Shown: positions 38,335-46,466 of the stretch, piece after piece
How positions within the stretch are numbered: position 1 is the stretch's first letter
Layout: each line of letters starts with the position of its first letter
Notes under the pieces: generated by a model
Databases searched by the model: none
Told to the model about the DNA's origin: nothing
The model's input: the letters and a program-made list of their open reading frames with translations, nothing else
Origin: Bradyrhizobium zhengyangense
Lineage (GTDB): Bacteria > Pseudomonadota > Alphaproteobacteria > Rhizobiales > Xanthobacteraceae
Reading direction: 5' to 3'
Assembly (NCBI RefSeq): GCF_022012435.1
Contig: NZ_JAKLUA010000022.1
Location: 33,200-97,199, forward strand
Length of the DNA stretch: 64,000 nucleotides
Translations under genes and position numbers: made by a program

Positions 38335-39501
38335 TTAGTACGATTTGGCGAGCCCCAGCACCTTTTCCGCGATGAAGCTCAGTGCGAGCTGCGGACTGAC
38401 CGGCGCGATGCGCGGGATCAGGATCTCGCGCAAATAGCGTTCGACGTGAAATTCCTTGGCATAGCCGAAGCCGCCATGGGTCATCACCGCCTGCTCGCAG
38501 GCGGAGAAGCCAGCCTCGCCCGCAAGATATTTGGCGGCATTGGCTGCCGCGCCGCAGGGCATGCCCTTGTCGTATTGCCAGGCCGCCGACATCACCATCA
38601 GCCAGGCCGCCTCGAGCTCGACCCAGTTTATCGCGAGCGGATGCTGAATACCTTGATTCTTGCCGATCGGACGATTGAACACAACGCGCGTCTTGGCGTA
38701 TTCGGTCGCGCGCGACAGCGCGAGCTTGCCGAGGCCAACCGCTTCGGCTGCGATCAGGATGCGCTCGGGATTCATGCCTTCCAGGATATATTCGAAGCCG
38801 CGGCCTTCTTCGCCGATGCGGTCCTCCATCGGAATCTCAAAATCCTCGAAGAACAGCTCGTTGGAATCGACCATCTTGCGGCCCATCTTCTCGATCTCGT
38901 GGACCTTGATCTTCTTGCGGTCGAAGTCCGTGTAGAACAGGCTGAGGCCGTGGGTCGGCGAACGCACTTCTTCCAGCGGCGTGGTGCGCGCGAGCAGCAA
39001 AATCTTGTGCGCGACCTGCGCGGTCGAGATCCACACCTTCTGGCCGTTGACGATGTAGCGGTCGTTCTTGGCGACCGCGCGGGTCTTGAGCTGGGTGGTG
39101 TTGAGCCCGGTGTTCGGCTCGGTGACGGCAAAGCACGCCTTTTCGCGGCCCTCGACCATCGGCGGCAGCATGCGCTTGCGCTGCTCCTCGGTGCCGAACA
39201 CGACGACGGGGTTGAGACCGAACACGTTGATATGCACCGCGGAGGCGCCGGACATGCCGGCACCTGACTCTGCGATGGTGCGCATCATGATCGCAGCTTC
39301 AGTGATGCCGAGGCCCGAGCCGCCATATTCTTCCGGAACGCAGATGCCGAGCCAGCCGGCGTCGGCCAGCGCCTTGTGGAAGTCGTGCGGGAAGCCGCCG
39401 TCGTGATCCTTCTTCAGCCAATAGGCGTCGGGAAAGCCTTCGCAGATCTTGGCGATGGCGTCGCGAATGGCTTCCTGCTGATCGGTGAGCGCGAAATCCA
39501 T
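38335..39501 (-). CDS. Acyl-CoA dehydrogenase family protein
   Basis: A 388-aa flavoprotein: N-terminal helices (MDFALTDQQEAIRDAIAKIC), a FAD/substrate loop (CFAVTEPNTGLNTTQLKTRA, and YIVNGQKVWISTAQ), and a C-terminal helical bundle (MTHGGFGYAKEFHVERYLREI). It would oxidise an acyl-CoA to the 2-enoyl-CoA, passing electrons to ETF. The usual YEG(T/S) with catalytic Glu is replaced by IAPVSPQ, so the base must lie elsewhere or the subfamily differs. ATG 39501 has AAGGAGA upstream; the 51-residue longer frame is rejected. It is divergent from maoC across 228 bp. Confidence 0.85.
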   Translation of the reverse strand: MDFALTDQQEAIRDAIAKICEGFPDAYWLKKDHDGGFPHDFHKALADAGWLGICVPEEYGGSGLGITEAAIMMRTIAESGAGMSGASAVHINVFGLNPVVVFGTEEQRKRMLPPMVEGREKACFAVTEPNTGLNTTQLKTRAVAKNDRYIVNGQKVWISTAQVAHKILLLARTTPLEEVRSPTHGLSLFYTDFDRKKIKVHEIEKMGRKMVDSNELFFEDFEIPMEDRIGEEGRGFEYILEGMNPERILIAAEAVGLGKLALSRATEYAKTRVVFNRPIGKNQGIQHPLAINWVELEAAWLMVMSAAWQYDKGMPCGAAANAAKYLAGEAGFSACEQAVMTHGGFGYAKEFHVERYLREILIPRIAPVSPQLALSFIAEKVLGLAKSY

Positions 39502-39729
39502 AGTCTTGGTCTCCTTGTTGGGAGCCGCGATGGCGCCATCTCCCGATCGCGTTCCCCGCGTAAAGGCCATGGCCGCCTGCCGCGCCCGACATGCCTTCGC
39601 TTCTCGTTCTTTAGCTCGAAAAACCGCATGCAGATACGTGAATTTGTCTATCAACTGTGTCTAACATGCATAGCGTCATGCGGCGCAAAGCTACGCGCGT
39701 GCCGTTATTTCGCAGGGAGGGAAACCGCG

Positions 39730-40182
39730 ATGGCCGGACTCTATTTCGAAGACTTTTCCGTGGGCCAGGAGTTCAGGCATCCGCTGGCCCGGACCGTCAC
39801 GGAAATGGACAACACCCTATTCAGCCTGCTGACGCTCAATCCGCAGCCGCTGCACATCGACGCGCATTTCGCCGAAAAGACCGAATTCGGCCAGCGCATT
39901 TTCAACAGCCTTTACACCCTCGGCATCATGATCGGCATGACGGTCTATGATACGACCTTGGGCACCACCGTCGCCAATCTCGGCATGACCGACGTGACTT
40001 TTCCAAAGCCGGTCTTCCATGGCGACACCTTGCGGGCGACGACGAAGGTGCTGTCGTTGAGAGAATCCAAATCGCGCCCGAAAGCGGGCATCGTCGAGTT
40101 CGAGCACCACGCCTTGAACCAGAACGACGAGATCGTCGGCAAATGCCGCCGCATGGCGATGATGCACAAGAGGCCAGTCTGA
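39730..40182 (+). CDS. MaoC-family dehydratase
   Basis: A 150-aa single hot-dog protein of the MaoC (R-specific enoyl-CoA hydratase) family: GLYFEDFSVGQEFRHPLARTVTEMD, then NPQPLHIDAHFAEKTEFGQRI, where the conserved D/H-type catalytic area is expected, and VTFPKPVFHGDTLRATTKVL. It hydrates an enoyl-CoA, perhaps the mesaconyl-C4-CoA type. GGAGGG nine bases before ATG 39730 fixes the start. Its stop overlaps the next ATG (TGATG). With the divergent acyl-CoA dehydrogenase it could perform two consecutive steps of one pathway. Confidence 0.87.
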   Translation: MAGLYFEDFSVGQEFRHPLARTVTEMDNTLFSLLTLNPQPLHIDAHFAEKTEFGQRIFNSLYTLGIMIGMTVYDTTLGTTVANLGMTDVTFPKPVFHGDTLRATTKVLSLRESKSRPKAGIVEFEHHALNQNDEIVGKCRRMAMMHKRPV

Positions 40183-41033
40183 TGCGTTCGATGCTATTCG
40201 TACCGGGCGATTCCCCGCGCAAATTCGAGAAGGCCAGCGAAGGCAAGGCCGACGCGCTGATCATCGACCTCGAAGACTCCGTCGTCGCCGACAAGAAGCC
40301 GGAGGCGCGCAACCTGACGCTTGCGATGCTCAACAGCCGCCCCGGCCCGCACCAGCTCTATGTCCGCGTCAACGCGCTCGATACCGGCATGACGCTCACC
40401 GACCTTGCCGCGGTAATGCCCGGCAAACCCGACGGCATCGTGCTGCCGAAATCGCAAGGCGGCGACGACGTGCGCCAGGTCGCGACTTGGCTCGAAGCGC
40501 TGGAAGCAGCATCCGGCATCACATCAGGCGCGACGCGCATCGTTTGTGTCGCGACGGAAACCGCCAGCTCGATCTTCGGGCTCGGCAGCTACAAGGGCTG
40601 CTCCCCGCGCCTTGCCGGCTTGATGTGGGGCGCTGAAGACCTTTCGGCCTCGCTGGGCGCCACCGAAAAAGCCTCGGGCGGCGTGTTCCACAGTCCCTAT
40701 CGCCTCGCGCGCGATCTCTGCCTGATGGCGGCGGCCGCGGCCGAGGTGGTACCGATCGACACTGTCTATACCGATATCGACAATCTCGCCGGCCTCGAGC
40801 AGGAAACCCGCGCCGCGCGGCGCGACGGCTTTTCGGCGAAGGCGCTGATCCATCCCAAGCATGTCGACATCGTCAATGCGGCATTCGCGCCAACGGACGC
40901 CGAGCGGACATGGGCGGAGAAGGTGATCGCGGCGTTCGCGAGCAATCCGAACTCCGGCACGCTGCGGCTCGACGGCCAGATGATCGACAAGCCGCATCTT
41001 CGCGCCGCGAAGAAGATCCTCGGCCAACTCTAG
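40182..41033 (+). CDS. HpcH/HpaI aldolase / citrate lyase beta-subunit-like protein
   Basis: A 283-aa CitE-like TIM-barrel protein. It starts MRSMLFVPGDSPRKFEKAS and shows ADALIIDLEDSVVADKKPEAR (metal-binding region), YVRVNALDTG, GIVLPKSQGGDDV and VATETASSIFGLG (metal Glu), GLMWGAEDLSASLGA, and KALIHPKHVDIVNAAFAPT. Related proteins cleave or hydrolyse malyl-, methylmalyl- or citramalyl-CoA. It is coupled to the MaoC gene through the TGATG overlap, so MaoC hydration followed by C-C cleavage of a beta-hydroxyacyl-CoA is the natural reading (inference). Confidence 0.88.
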   Translation: MRSMLFVPGDSPRKFEKASEGKADALIIDLEDSVVADKKPEARNLTLAMLNSRPGPHQLYVRVNALDTGMTLTDLAAVMPGKPDGIVLPKSQGGDDVRQVATWLEALEAASGITSGATRIVCVATETASSIFGLGSYKGCSPRLAGLMWGAEDLSASLGATEKASGGVFHSPYRLARDLCLMAAAAAEVVPIDTVYTDIDNLAGLEQETRAARRDGFSAKALIHPKHVDIVNAAFAPTDAERTWAEKVIAAFASNPNSGTLRLDGQMIDKPHLRAAKKILGQL

Positions 41034-41096
41034 AGGATTGGTCGCGCGGACGGTGGACCGGCTGCGGCCGAAGATCGCCGCGGCCCCGGAGTCGTT

Positions 41097-41504
41097 TCAG
41101 TCGAACCCCTGAATGGGTGGCGTCGTGGTCGCCGCCGGCGCAACTTGAGCCGGTTGCACCACGGGAGCGGCTTGAACCGGCGGATTGCCGGCCGCCCTCA
41201 TCTGACCGTTGGCCTCCATCGCCTCGCGCGTGCGTGGCGAGGAAGTGGTGGCGGCGGTCCCGTACGCCTCGCGGCGTGGCGGCTGCCGGTGTCTTGCCGA
41301 GCGCGAACCTCTCACGCCCCATGACCGGGCGATGGAAGGACCGGCGGTATAGCCGATCACCGCGCCCGCAACGGCACCGACCGGCCCAAGCACGACCGCG
41401 CCGGACACGGCTCCGAGCGCCGCAGAGCCCGCGCGCTCCTGCGCAACGGCGCTTGCTGGTACACCAGCCAGCATCACGATGGCAGTGATCAGAACTTTTT
41501 TCAT
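41097..41504 (-). CDS. Exported glycine-rich small protein
   Basis: A 135-aa protein with a signal peptide (MKKVLITAIVMLAGVPASAVA, cleavage likely after AVA-Q) and then a glycine-zipper-like hydrophobic segment (AALGAVSGAVVLGPVGAVAG and following, residues about 27-55). The C-terminal half is low in order, rich in Pro, Gln and Ala (VVQPAQVAPAATTTPP). ATG 41504 has GGGAGG upstream; the nine-residue longer frame is rejected. It is probably periplasmic or outer-membrane associated. No function can be assigned. Converges with the citE-like gene. Confidence 0.7.
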   Translation of the reverse strand: MKKVLITAIVMLAGVPASAVAQERAGSAALGAVSGAVVLGPVGAVAGAVIGYTAGPSIARSWGVRGSRSARHRQPPRREAYGTAATTSSPRTREAMEANGQMRAAGNPPVQAAPVVQPAQVAPAATTTPPIQGFD

Positions 41505-41698
41505 CAGAGCGCCTCCCTCACCGAAGATCACTCTGACTCAAATATGGCCGCTTGAGGTTTGTTCGTTGCCCAACACAGGGCAGCGGCCGATGGAACTCGG
41601 GCAATTCAAAGGCCTCCGCCGTCAATCGTGGGGTCCAGCGGAGGCCGTCAGCGTAACGCAATCCGCGCTTCTCCCCGCAGGCGGGAAGAAGCAAGAAG

Positions 41699-42490
41699 TC
41701 AGACGATCCTGATCGACATGTCAGGCAAGCCCTCGAGCTTGCACAAGAGCACGTCGCCCTTCACGACCGGGCCGACATTCTCCGGCGTGCCCGAATAGAT
41801 GATGTCGCCAGCCTTGAGCTCGAACGCTTCCGACAGTTTTGCGATCTGCTCGGCGACGCTCCAGATCATCTTGCCGAGATCGGAGCTCTGGCGCACGGTG
41901 CCGTTCACCGCGAGCGAAATGGCGCCCTTCTCGAAATGGCCGGTCTTGCTCGCCGGGTGGATCGGGCCGAGCACCGCGGCATGGTCGAAGCTCTTGCCGA
42001 TCTCCCAGGGCTTCTTCTCTGCGGCCATGCCGTTCTGGAGATCGCGCCGGGTCATGTCGAGGCCGAGGGCGTAGCCATAGACATGGTCGAGCGCCTTTTC
42101 AGGCGCGATGTTGGTGCCGCCGGATTTCAATGCGGCGACCAGCTCGACCTCGTGGTGGTAGTTCTTGGTCAATGACGGATAGGGGTGATCGGCGACCTCG
42201 CCGAGCGCGACATTCTGGATCGCGTCGGTCGGCTTCTGAAAGAAGAACGGCGGCTCGCGGTTCGGATCCGAGCCGCGCTCGATCGCATGCGCGGCATAGT
42301 TGCGACCGATGCAGTAGATACGGCGGACCTGGAACACATCCGTTTCGCCGACGATCGGAATCGTGACCATCGGCACCGCGAAGATCGGCTTGGGCGCGGC
42401 CTGTGCAGCGGCGGGCGCCGCTTCAGCAAGACCTGCGGCGGTCATCGCGGCCGCGGCCGTAAGCACGCTGCGTCGGGTGGTTTCTGTCAT
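41699..42490 (-). CDS. Fumarylacetoacetate hydrolase family protein with Tat signal
   Basis: A 263-aa protein. Residues 1-30 form a twin-arginine signal (MTETTRRSVLTAAAAMTAAG...AAAAQA). The FAH fold follows: IYCIGRNYAAHAIERGSDPN, PPFFFQKPTDAI, HHEVELVAALKSGG (metal ligands), GYALGLDMTRRDLQ and a C-terminal DIIYSGTPENVGPVVKGD. The family cleaves C-C bonds or decarboxylates acylpyruvates and related acids; it is normally cytosolic, so export is unusual. It is divergent from a LysR regulator across 172 bp, the classical layout for a LysR-controlled target. Confidence 0.88.
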   Translation of the reverse strand: MTETTRRSVLTAAAAMTAAGLAEAAPAAAQAAPKPIFAVPMVTIPIVGETDVFQVRRIYCIGRNYAAHAIERGSDPNREPPFFFQKPTDAIQNVALGEVADHPYPSLTKNYHHEVELVAALKSGGTNIAPEKALDHVYGYALGLDMTRRDLQNGMAAEKKPWEIGKSFDHAAVLGPIHPASKTGHFEKGAISLAVNGTVRQSSDLGKMIWSVAEQIAKLSEAFELKAGDIIYSGTPENVGPVVKGDVLLCKLEGLPDMSIRIV

Positions 42491-42662
42491 GGTTCTCTTC
42501 CCCCTCTGGCATTCTTGGGCGACGTCGTGCGCGCCATCTTGGCAGATAGCCGATATTCATTATGCCAGCAACGTCGCGGCCGGACATGCCCCGCCATCTT
42601 GCGAACCGCGCCATCGGCCCTAGCATGGAACTTGCATAAATTCTGGGCGATATGGACACCGC

Positions 42663-43562
42663 ATGAACCTCATCAGTCTCGACATCCGCATGCTCCGGTC
42701 GCTGATCTCGGTGGTCGAGACCGGCAGCATCACCGAGACCGCGCGACGGCTGGGCCGCACCCAGCCTGCGATCACGCTGCAATTGCAGCGGCTCGAGGAG
42801 CTCACCGGCAAGCAGCTGTTCGAGCATGGCGGCCGCAGGCTGATACTGACGGACGACGGCACCACCGTCCTCACCTACGCCAAATCCATCCTCAGGTTGC
42901 ATGACGAGCTGATCTCCCAGCTGGCCTCGCAGGAGATCGAAGGCCAGGTCGTGCTCGGCACGCCCGACCTCTATGCGGCGTTCATGCTGCCGCAAATCCT
43001 GAGCGTGTTCCGAAAGTCCTTTCCGCGCGTGCAGGTCGAGCTCAACTGCGCGCTGTCGACGCCGCTGGTCGGGCTCGTCAAGCGCGGCGATGTCGACATC
43101 GCGCTCGTCACCCGCATGAACGACTTTACGGGCGGCCAGGTAGTACGGCGCGAACAACTGGTGTGGATGACGGGCGAGCAATCCTCAGCGCATCAGGAAC
43201 GCCCGATCCCTCTTGCACTCTTGCCGCCGGGCAACATCTATCGCGACTACGCCATCGACACACTGGAGCGCGCCAATTTGCGCTGGCGCATCGCCTGCGT
43301 CAGCGAGAGCGTGGGTGGATTGCAAGCCGCGTCCTTCGCCGGCATGGCCGTCACCGTGCTCGGCCGCAGCGCGCTGGTGCCGGCGATGCGCGAGATCGGC
43401 CCGAATGAAGGACTGCCGCCGCTGCCGAAGATCGAGCTGCTGCTCTACAAGTCCAGCGGCGCCACCTCGAAGGCCGCGACCGCGCTGCACGATTATCTCG
43501 CGCACTATCTGCGCCTCGACGAAGAGCTCAGCGGCCGCGGCGCACCGATCGAGCTGTCATAG
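42663..43562 (+). CDS. LysR-family transcriptional regulator
   Basis: A 299-aa regulator. The N-terminal winged helix-turn-helix is LDIRMLRSLISVVETGSITETARRLGRTQPAITLQLQRLEE (about 6-46), followed by the linker helix and a periplasmic-binding-like effector domain (VVLGTPDLYAAFMLPQILSVFRK onwards). The effector cannot be predicted. It is divergent from the Tat-FAH gene and most probably controls it and itself. The downstream gap to 43704 holds a separate promoter. Confidence 0.9.
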   Translation: MNLISLDIRMLRSLISVVETGSITETARRLGRTQPAITLQLQRLEELTGKQLFEHGGRRLILTDDGTTVLTYAKSILRLHDELISQLASQEIEGQVVLGTPDLYAAFMLPQILSVFRKSFPRVQVELNCALSTPLVGLVKRGDVDIALVTRMNDFTGGQVVRREQLVWMTGEQSSAHQERPIPLALLPPGNIYRDYAIDTLERANLRWRIACVSESVGGLQAASFAGMAVTVLGRSALVPAMREIGPNEGLPPLPKIELLLYKSSGATSKAATALHDYLAHYLRLDEELSGRGAPIELS

Positions 43563-43605
43563 CTCCTGCGACATCAGTGACGCTCGCCAGCGCCTCGCAA
43601 ATCTC

Positions 43606-43633
43606 TTGACAGGCAATTCCGGCTGCATATTTT
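43606..43633 (+). promoter_or_regulatory. Sigma-70-type promoter for the small-protein pair
   Basis: TTGACA (43606-43611), 16 bases, TATTTT (43628-43633). It is about 70 bp upstream of ATG 43704 and after the LysR stop. This is one of the clearest vegetative promoters in the window. Confidence 0.55.
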
Positions 43634-43703
43634 TTGCGTCGAGAAGACTCGTTCTCACCCTCGAAAATTAAAGGATCTAACGCGACCGTCTGGAGAGACG
43701 ACG

Positions 43704-43922
43704 ATGCTCGACGAGAATTTGGCCCGCATTCGTGCACACCGCAACAACATCCACCGCTATCGGCGCCTTCTGAATACCAAGCTCTCTGAGCTCGAGCGCC
43801 AGTTCATCGAGAGACGCCTCACGGAAGAACGGTCGGCGCTCGAAAGCCTGACCGCAGCGACCTTCCCGCTCGCTCTCTCTGCCACCCAGGCGCCGATCGA
43901 TATAAGGGGAGCAATGCAATGA
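43704..43922 (+). CDS. Hypothetical charged helical protein, 72 aa
   Basis: A highly helical, Arg/Glu/Leu-rich protein (ARIRAHRNNIHRYRRLLNTK, ELERQFIERRLTEERSALESL) likely to form a coiled coil or helical hairpin; the C-terminal 20 residues are less charged. No family is recognised by name. It shares the H-x-x-R-L-L ... ER-x-x-x-x-R-R pattern with the next gene, suggesting duplication. GAGAGACG lies upstream of ATG 43704. The stop overlaps the next start (ATGA at 43919). Confidence 0.7.
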   Translation: MLDENLARIRAHRNNIHRYRRLLNTKLSELERQFIERRLTEERSALESLTAATFPLALSATQAPIDIRGAMQ

Positions 43923-44095
43923 TCAGCCGGCGAGAGCTACTCATTCGCGGCAGCGAAAAGGTGATCGGCCATTACGAACGCCTCCTTGCAAGCGCAAAGA
44001 CCGAGCAAGAGCGCGAGCTCTATCTTCAGCGGATCGAGCGTGAGCGACGGCTGATCCGCGACTTGCAGGGCGAGCAGGATCACCGCGCGGCTTGA
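43919..44095 (+). CDS. Hypothetical charged helical protein, 58 aa
   Basis: A 58-residue, almost fully helical protein: MISRRELLIRGSEKVIGHYE, RLLASAKTEQERELYLQRIE, RERRLIRDLQGEQDHRAA. It resembles the upstream 72-aa protein in charge pattern (HY-x-R-L-L, then E-R-E/Q repeats). AAGGGGAG before the ATGA overlap provides a ribosome site. The two are almost surely co-translated and could form a heterodimeric coiled coil (inference). The gap to 44217 holds no gene and converges on the HtrA stop. Confidence 0.7.
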   Translation: MISRRELLIRGSEKVIGHYERLLASAKTEQERELYLQRIERERRLIRDLQGEQDHRAA

Positions 44096-44217
44096 ACCGC
44101 AGTCATGCGGCTCGCCAACCTCGCAGGACCGGGCTATCGCCGCCGGGAAACCGGTCTCATAGTTGCCATGCCTAGGGGATAAACCGCCGATGCTTCGGGG
44201 CGTCCCTTGCGACCGCT

Positions 44218-45342
44218 TCAACGAACGAGGCGATTGGGCCCTGCGAGGGCACTGCTGGATTCGCTCGCCGGCGCGATCCTGACGCTCACGGTGAGCGGAA
44301 CGCCGCTACGCAAGACCGAGAGCCTCACATCTTCGCCGACGCGGGCAAGGCCGATGGTGTTGCGGAGCTGGGCGGCGGTGCGGATCGGGCGGTCGTCGGC
44401 TCCGGTGACCACATCCCCCTTGCGCAAACCTGCCCTTTCCGCGGGCGAATCCGCGGCCACTTCGGCAATGACGGCACCTTGAATCACTCCCTTGTTAGCC
44501 GACGGATGCAGGTCGTTCAGCGAGATGCCGATACGGCCACGCTCGACGCGGCCGTTGGCGATGATCTGCTCCATCACCTTGCGTGCCATGTTGACCGGAA
44601 TGGCAAAGCCGATGCCGACATTGCCGCCGGCGGGCGAGATGATCGCCGAGTTGATGCCGACGAGTTCTCCGCGCAGGCTGACCAGCGCCCCGCCGGAATT
44701 GCCCGGATTGATTGCGGCGTCGGTCTGGATGAAATCCTCATAGCCTTGCTTGCCGAGACCGGTCCGGCCCAAAGCGCTGACGAGTCCAGACGTCACGGTT
44801 TGACCGAGCCCGAACGGATTTCCGATCGCAAGCACGAAGTCGCCGACTTCGAGCGCGTCGCTGTCACCGAAGGCGAGCGCCTTGAGCCCGGTCGGGTTCT
44901 GAACCTGGAGCACAGCAACATCCGTAGGCGGATCCCGGCCGACGACCTTCGCGGAAAACTGCCGGCCGTCCTTGGTCGTGATCTGCACGGCGGAAGTACC
45001 CTCGACCACGTGATTGTTGGTCAAGACGTAGCCGCGCTGGGCATCGACAATGACCCCGGAGCCGGTCGCGCTGACCTCCTTTTCGATCTGCCGGGGGACG
45101 TCGAAGAACTCGCGGAACAGCGGGTCGCGGTAGAGCGGATTATCCTCCCTCACCCGCCCGTGTACGGAGATGTTGACCACGGCGGGCGTCACTTGGCGCA
45201 CGAGCGGCGCGAGGGTCGGCAGCGAGCCGCCCGTCTTCAGGTCGGGAATTTGGCCGGCAGCAGGCTGCGACACCGTGAGCGTCAGCACCAGCATCGCCAG
45301 CGAGAGCCATCGTACAGCACGCATCTTCAGTACCTGCCACAT
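44218..45342 (-). CDS. HtrA/DegS-type serine protease with one PDZ domain
   Basis: A 374-aa periplasmic protease. A hydrophobic N-terminal segment (LSLAMLVLTLTVSQPAAG) is a signal peptide or anchor. The trypsin-like domain has His in YVLTNNHVVEG, Asp in DPPTDVAVLQV and Ser in DAAINPGNSGGALV. A single PDZ follows (VIQGAVIAEVAADSPAERAGLRKGDVV), as in DegS, rather than the two of DegP. ATG 45342 is used (in-frame ATG 45324 is possible); a 73-residue extension overlaps the upstream peptide gene. It follows heat-shock genes on the same strand, so it is probably part of envelope protein quality control. Confidence 0.93.
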   Translation of the reverse strand: MWQVLKMRAVRWLSLAMLVLTLTVSQPAAGQIPDLKTGGSLPTLAPLVRQVTPAVVNISVHGRVREDNPLYRDPLFREFFDVPRQIEKEVSATGSGVIVDAQRGYVLTNNHVVEGTSAVQITTKDGRQFSAKVVGRDPPTDVAVLQVQNPTGLKALAFGDSDALEVGDFVLAIGNPFGLGQTVTSGLVSALGRTGLGKQGYEDFIQTDAAINPGNSGGALVSLRGELVGINSAIISPAGGNVGIGFAIPVNMARKVMEQIIANGRVERGRIGISLNDLHPSANKGVIQGAVIAEVAADSPAERAGLRKGDVVTGADDRPIRTAAQLRNTIGLARVGEDVRLSVLRSGVPLTVSVRIAPASESSSALAGPNRLVR

Positions 45343-45368
45343 CGTCTCGGAACGTGGAAACTCTGGCC

Positions 45369-45485
45369 TCAGATCTCGGCAGGCGGCCCAATGATGAGGC
45401 CTTGCAGCGCCAGAAACGGAACGACGCAGACCGCCGAGGCCTGGCCAAGCAGCACGACTCCCAGAACCGTCTGCGTGAGCATCAT
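45369..45485 (-). CDS. Possible 38-aa membrane peptide
   Basis: ATG 45485 overlaps the TGA of the upstream gene (ATGA) and has GAGGGGCAAGG just before it. The product MMLTQTVLGVVLLGQASAVC then VVPFLALQGLIIGPPAEI is hydrophobic throughout and would span the membrane once. No family is known. It lies 27 bp before the HtrA start, between two expressed genes. The coupled start favours coding; lack of any homologue known to me keeps confidence moderate. Confidence 0.5.
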   Translation of the reverse strand: MMLTQTVLGVVLLGQASAVCVVPFLALQGLIIGPPAEI

Positions 45486-45817
45486 GCGCCTTGCCCCTCT
45501 GCGGCGGCCCATGGCCGCCGCAGCCGCATCGGAACGCCGCCGCCGCGCGGCGGGTCGTCATTGTCGTTGTCCCCGTCGAGCCTGCGCAGGGCAGCCAAAA
45601 TATCGGTGAGCCGAACCGTGTGGCTCATGCCGGGGATCTCGCGCAAGGCGGGACAGGATTCGACGGCGTACATGTCGGACGCCCAGGACGACAGGATGAT
45701 CCGCTTCTCTGATGGAGAGAGCTCCTGTGCATTCAGAACGTCGGCAGGCGAGTCGTAGTGGGCCGCGGGATGAAACAGCGGATTGAGAGTGCCGGAATTG
45801 ATATTCATCTTGGTCAT
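45482..45817 (-). CDS. Hypothetical protein, 111 aa
   Basis: A soluble protein with NPLFHPAAHYDSPADVLNAQ, ELSPSEKRIILSSWASDMYA, VESCPALREIPGMSHTVRLTDILAALRRLDG and a disordered acidic-then-basic end (DGDNDNDDPPRGGGVPMRLRR). The middle part (SPADVLNAQELSPSEKRIILSSWASD) is reminiscent of small proteins that occur beside hsp genes in Bradyrhizobium, but I cannot name a family. ATG 45817 has GGGAGG upstream. It lies 84 bp after the second Hsp20 gene, perhaps in the same transcript. Confidence 0.7.
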   Translation of the reverse strand: MTKMNINSGTLNPLFHPAAHYDSPADVLNAQELSPSEKRIILSSWASDMYAVESCPALREIPGMSHTVRLTDILAALRRLDGDNDNDDPPRGGGVPMRLRRPWAAAEGQGA

Positions 45818-45901
45818 TGGTGGTGCCTCCCTCATGCTCCTTTCCAAGGGACGGTTTTGTTGACGATGGGACGCCGGCAACCGCCGCCGCCCCGGTTGAT
45901 G

Positions 45902-46393
45902 CTAGTGCGTGTTGATTGCGATGCGTTTGACGCCTTCGCGCGCCTTCTCGGACTTCGGCAGTGACACGGTCAGGACACCGTTCCTGAACGACGCCTCGGC
46001 CTTGTCCTCCTCGACGCCCTCCAGCGGGATCTGCCGCTCGAACGCGCCATAGTAGCGCTCAGTGAAGTACCGGCCCTCGCCGTTGCGCTCCGCCTTCTTC
46101 TCGCCGCGGACGGTCAGGACGCCATTGGCGATCTCAACCTGGACGTCCTTCTCGGTGAGGCCGGGAAGCTCGGCCGAGATGGTCAGCGTCTTGTCGGTCT
46201 CGCTCAGTTCGACCTTGGGCCAGCCAAAGCGGCCTTCCATCAGCGGCGACAGGCTGGTCGCACTGATGCCGCGGAAGATGTCGTCGAATAGACGGTTCAT
46301 CTCGCGGTGAAGCTTCAGGAACGGATCGAAATTCTCGCGCGGCGGCGCAAGCTCCTGGTTTCTGGACCAGGGAATCAGATCACGAATAGCCAT
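45902..46393 (-). CDS. Small heat-shock protein, Hsp20 family (class C-like)
   Basis: A 163-aa alpha-crystallin chaperone that holds unfolding proteins. It starts MAIRDLIPWSRNQELAPPRENFDPFLKLHREMNRLFDDIF; the alpha-crystallin domain runs from about residue 57 to 150 (KVELSETDKTLTISAELPGLTEKDVQVEIANG, with FRNGVLTVSLPK as the signature V-L-T-V). AAGGAG lies nine bases before ATG 46393. The 73-bp gap upstream can form a GC-rich hairpin but not an obvious ROSE element, so this gene is probably co-transcribed with the upstream hsp gene. Confidence 0.93.
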   Translation of the reverse strand: MAIRDLIPWSRNQELAPPRENFDPFLKLHREMNRLFDDIFRGISATSLSPLMEGRFGWPKVELSETDKTLTISAELPGLTEKDVQVEIANGVLTVRGEKKAERNGEGRYFTERYYGAFERQIPLEGVEEDKAEASFRNGVLTVSLPKSEKAREGVKRIAINTH

Positions 46394-46466
46394 GGTTCTC
46401 TCCTTATGCATCGGGAGCGCGGCGCGCATCCGCACGCCGCGTTCCAGCACTGAACCGATCGAGCGC

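Noticed and set aside
45343..45561. N-terminal extension of the HtrA protease
   Set aside because: The added 73 residues are Arg/Gly/His-rich, overlap the two upstream genes and precede the real signal peptide.
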